Shown here piece by piece: positions 22,589 through 22,706 of a DNA stretch of 22,706 bases. Position numbers and translations under genes: made by a program. Below the pieces are notes generated by a model. That model ran no database searches. It saw only the letters and a list, made by a program, of their open reading frames with translations, and was not told the origin of the DNA. Source of the DNA: Clostridium sp. UBA4108 (GTDB lineage Bacteria; Bacillota; Clostridia; Clostridiales; Clostridiaceae); assembly GCA_002381695.1 (NCBI GenBank), contig DFXM01000032.1, positions 32,980 to 55,685 of the forward strand. The letters run 5' to 3'. Each line of letters starts with the position of its first letter. Position 1 is the first letter of the stretch.

Positions 22589-22706
22589 ATCTATTTACCC
22601 CCATATTTTTATCAATAACTATTTAATTAAATATTTTACATAATTTGTAATTAAATTTCTACATAATACAAATAGGCTTTTCTTTTATAAACTATTTAAA
22701 TTGAAC

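Overview
The window looks like an AT-rich chromosomal accessory region of a low-GC Firmicute, most likely a Clostridium (sensu stricto) relative. The base composition, strong AGGAGG-type ribosome binding sites, TTG start use and gene families (a CD3324-like HTH protein, MATE exporter, heterodimeric ABC exporter, many GNAT acetyltransferases) all fit. The species call is inference from style and family content; no rRNA, tRNA, CRISPR array or transposase was seen.

Layout. (1) 1-4.8 kb: a RimJ/RimL-like acetyltransferase, a small bacterial PH-domain protein, and an ABC exporter pair whose motif asymmetry marks it as a heterodimer. (2) 4.9-10.1 kb: a class I methyltransferase, GNAT acetyltransferases (single and tandem-domain), a SpoU/TrmH-type RNA methyltransferase, two decayed C-terminal ends of GNAT genes, and a 251-bp inverted-repeat element. 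(3) 10.2-15.5 kb: two more GNATs, a serine hydrolase overlapping a nucleotidyltransferase, and another GNAT, bounded by two copies of an intergenic hairpin repeat. (4) 15.5-19.4 kb: a second serine hydrolase with an altered third motif, and two large NTF2/SnoaL-like two-domain proteins, bounded by the second and third repeat copies. (5) 19.4-19.97 kb: a small Mor-like HTH gene preceded by a leader with a 36-codon ORF and mutually exclusive pairings. (6) 20.2-22.6 kb: a plus-strand Fic toxin with its class I antitoxin, then a convergent MATE-family exporter, separated by a long palindrome.

Everything from 146 to 19907 that looks like a gene is on the minus strand. Only the Fic pair is on the plus strand. 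The region reads as an accumulation of drug/metabolite-modifying enzymes (acetyl-, methyl- and nucleotidyl-transferases, serine hydrolases) plus exporters, with evidence of turnover (gene remnants, repeats at module borders). Substrates cannot be told from sequence.

Best candidates for something undescribed: the leader upstream of the 92-residue HTH gene (possible translational attenuator); the adjacent pair of two-domain NTF2-like proteins whose two domains occur in opposite order; the three-copy repeat with base-pair-preserving changes; and the 251-bp inverted-repeat element. All of these rest on reading by eye, and each has a simple computational test listed.
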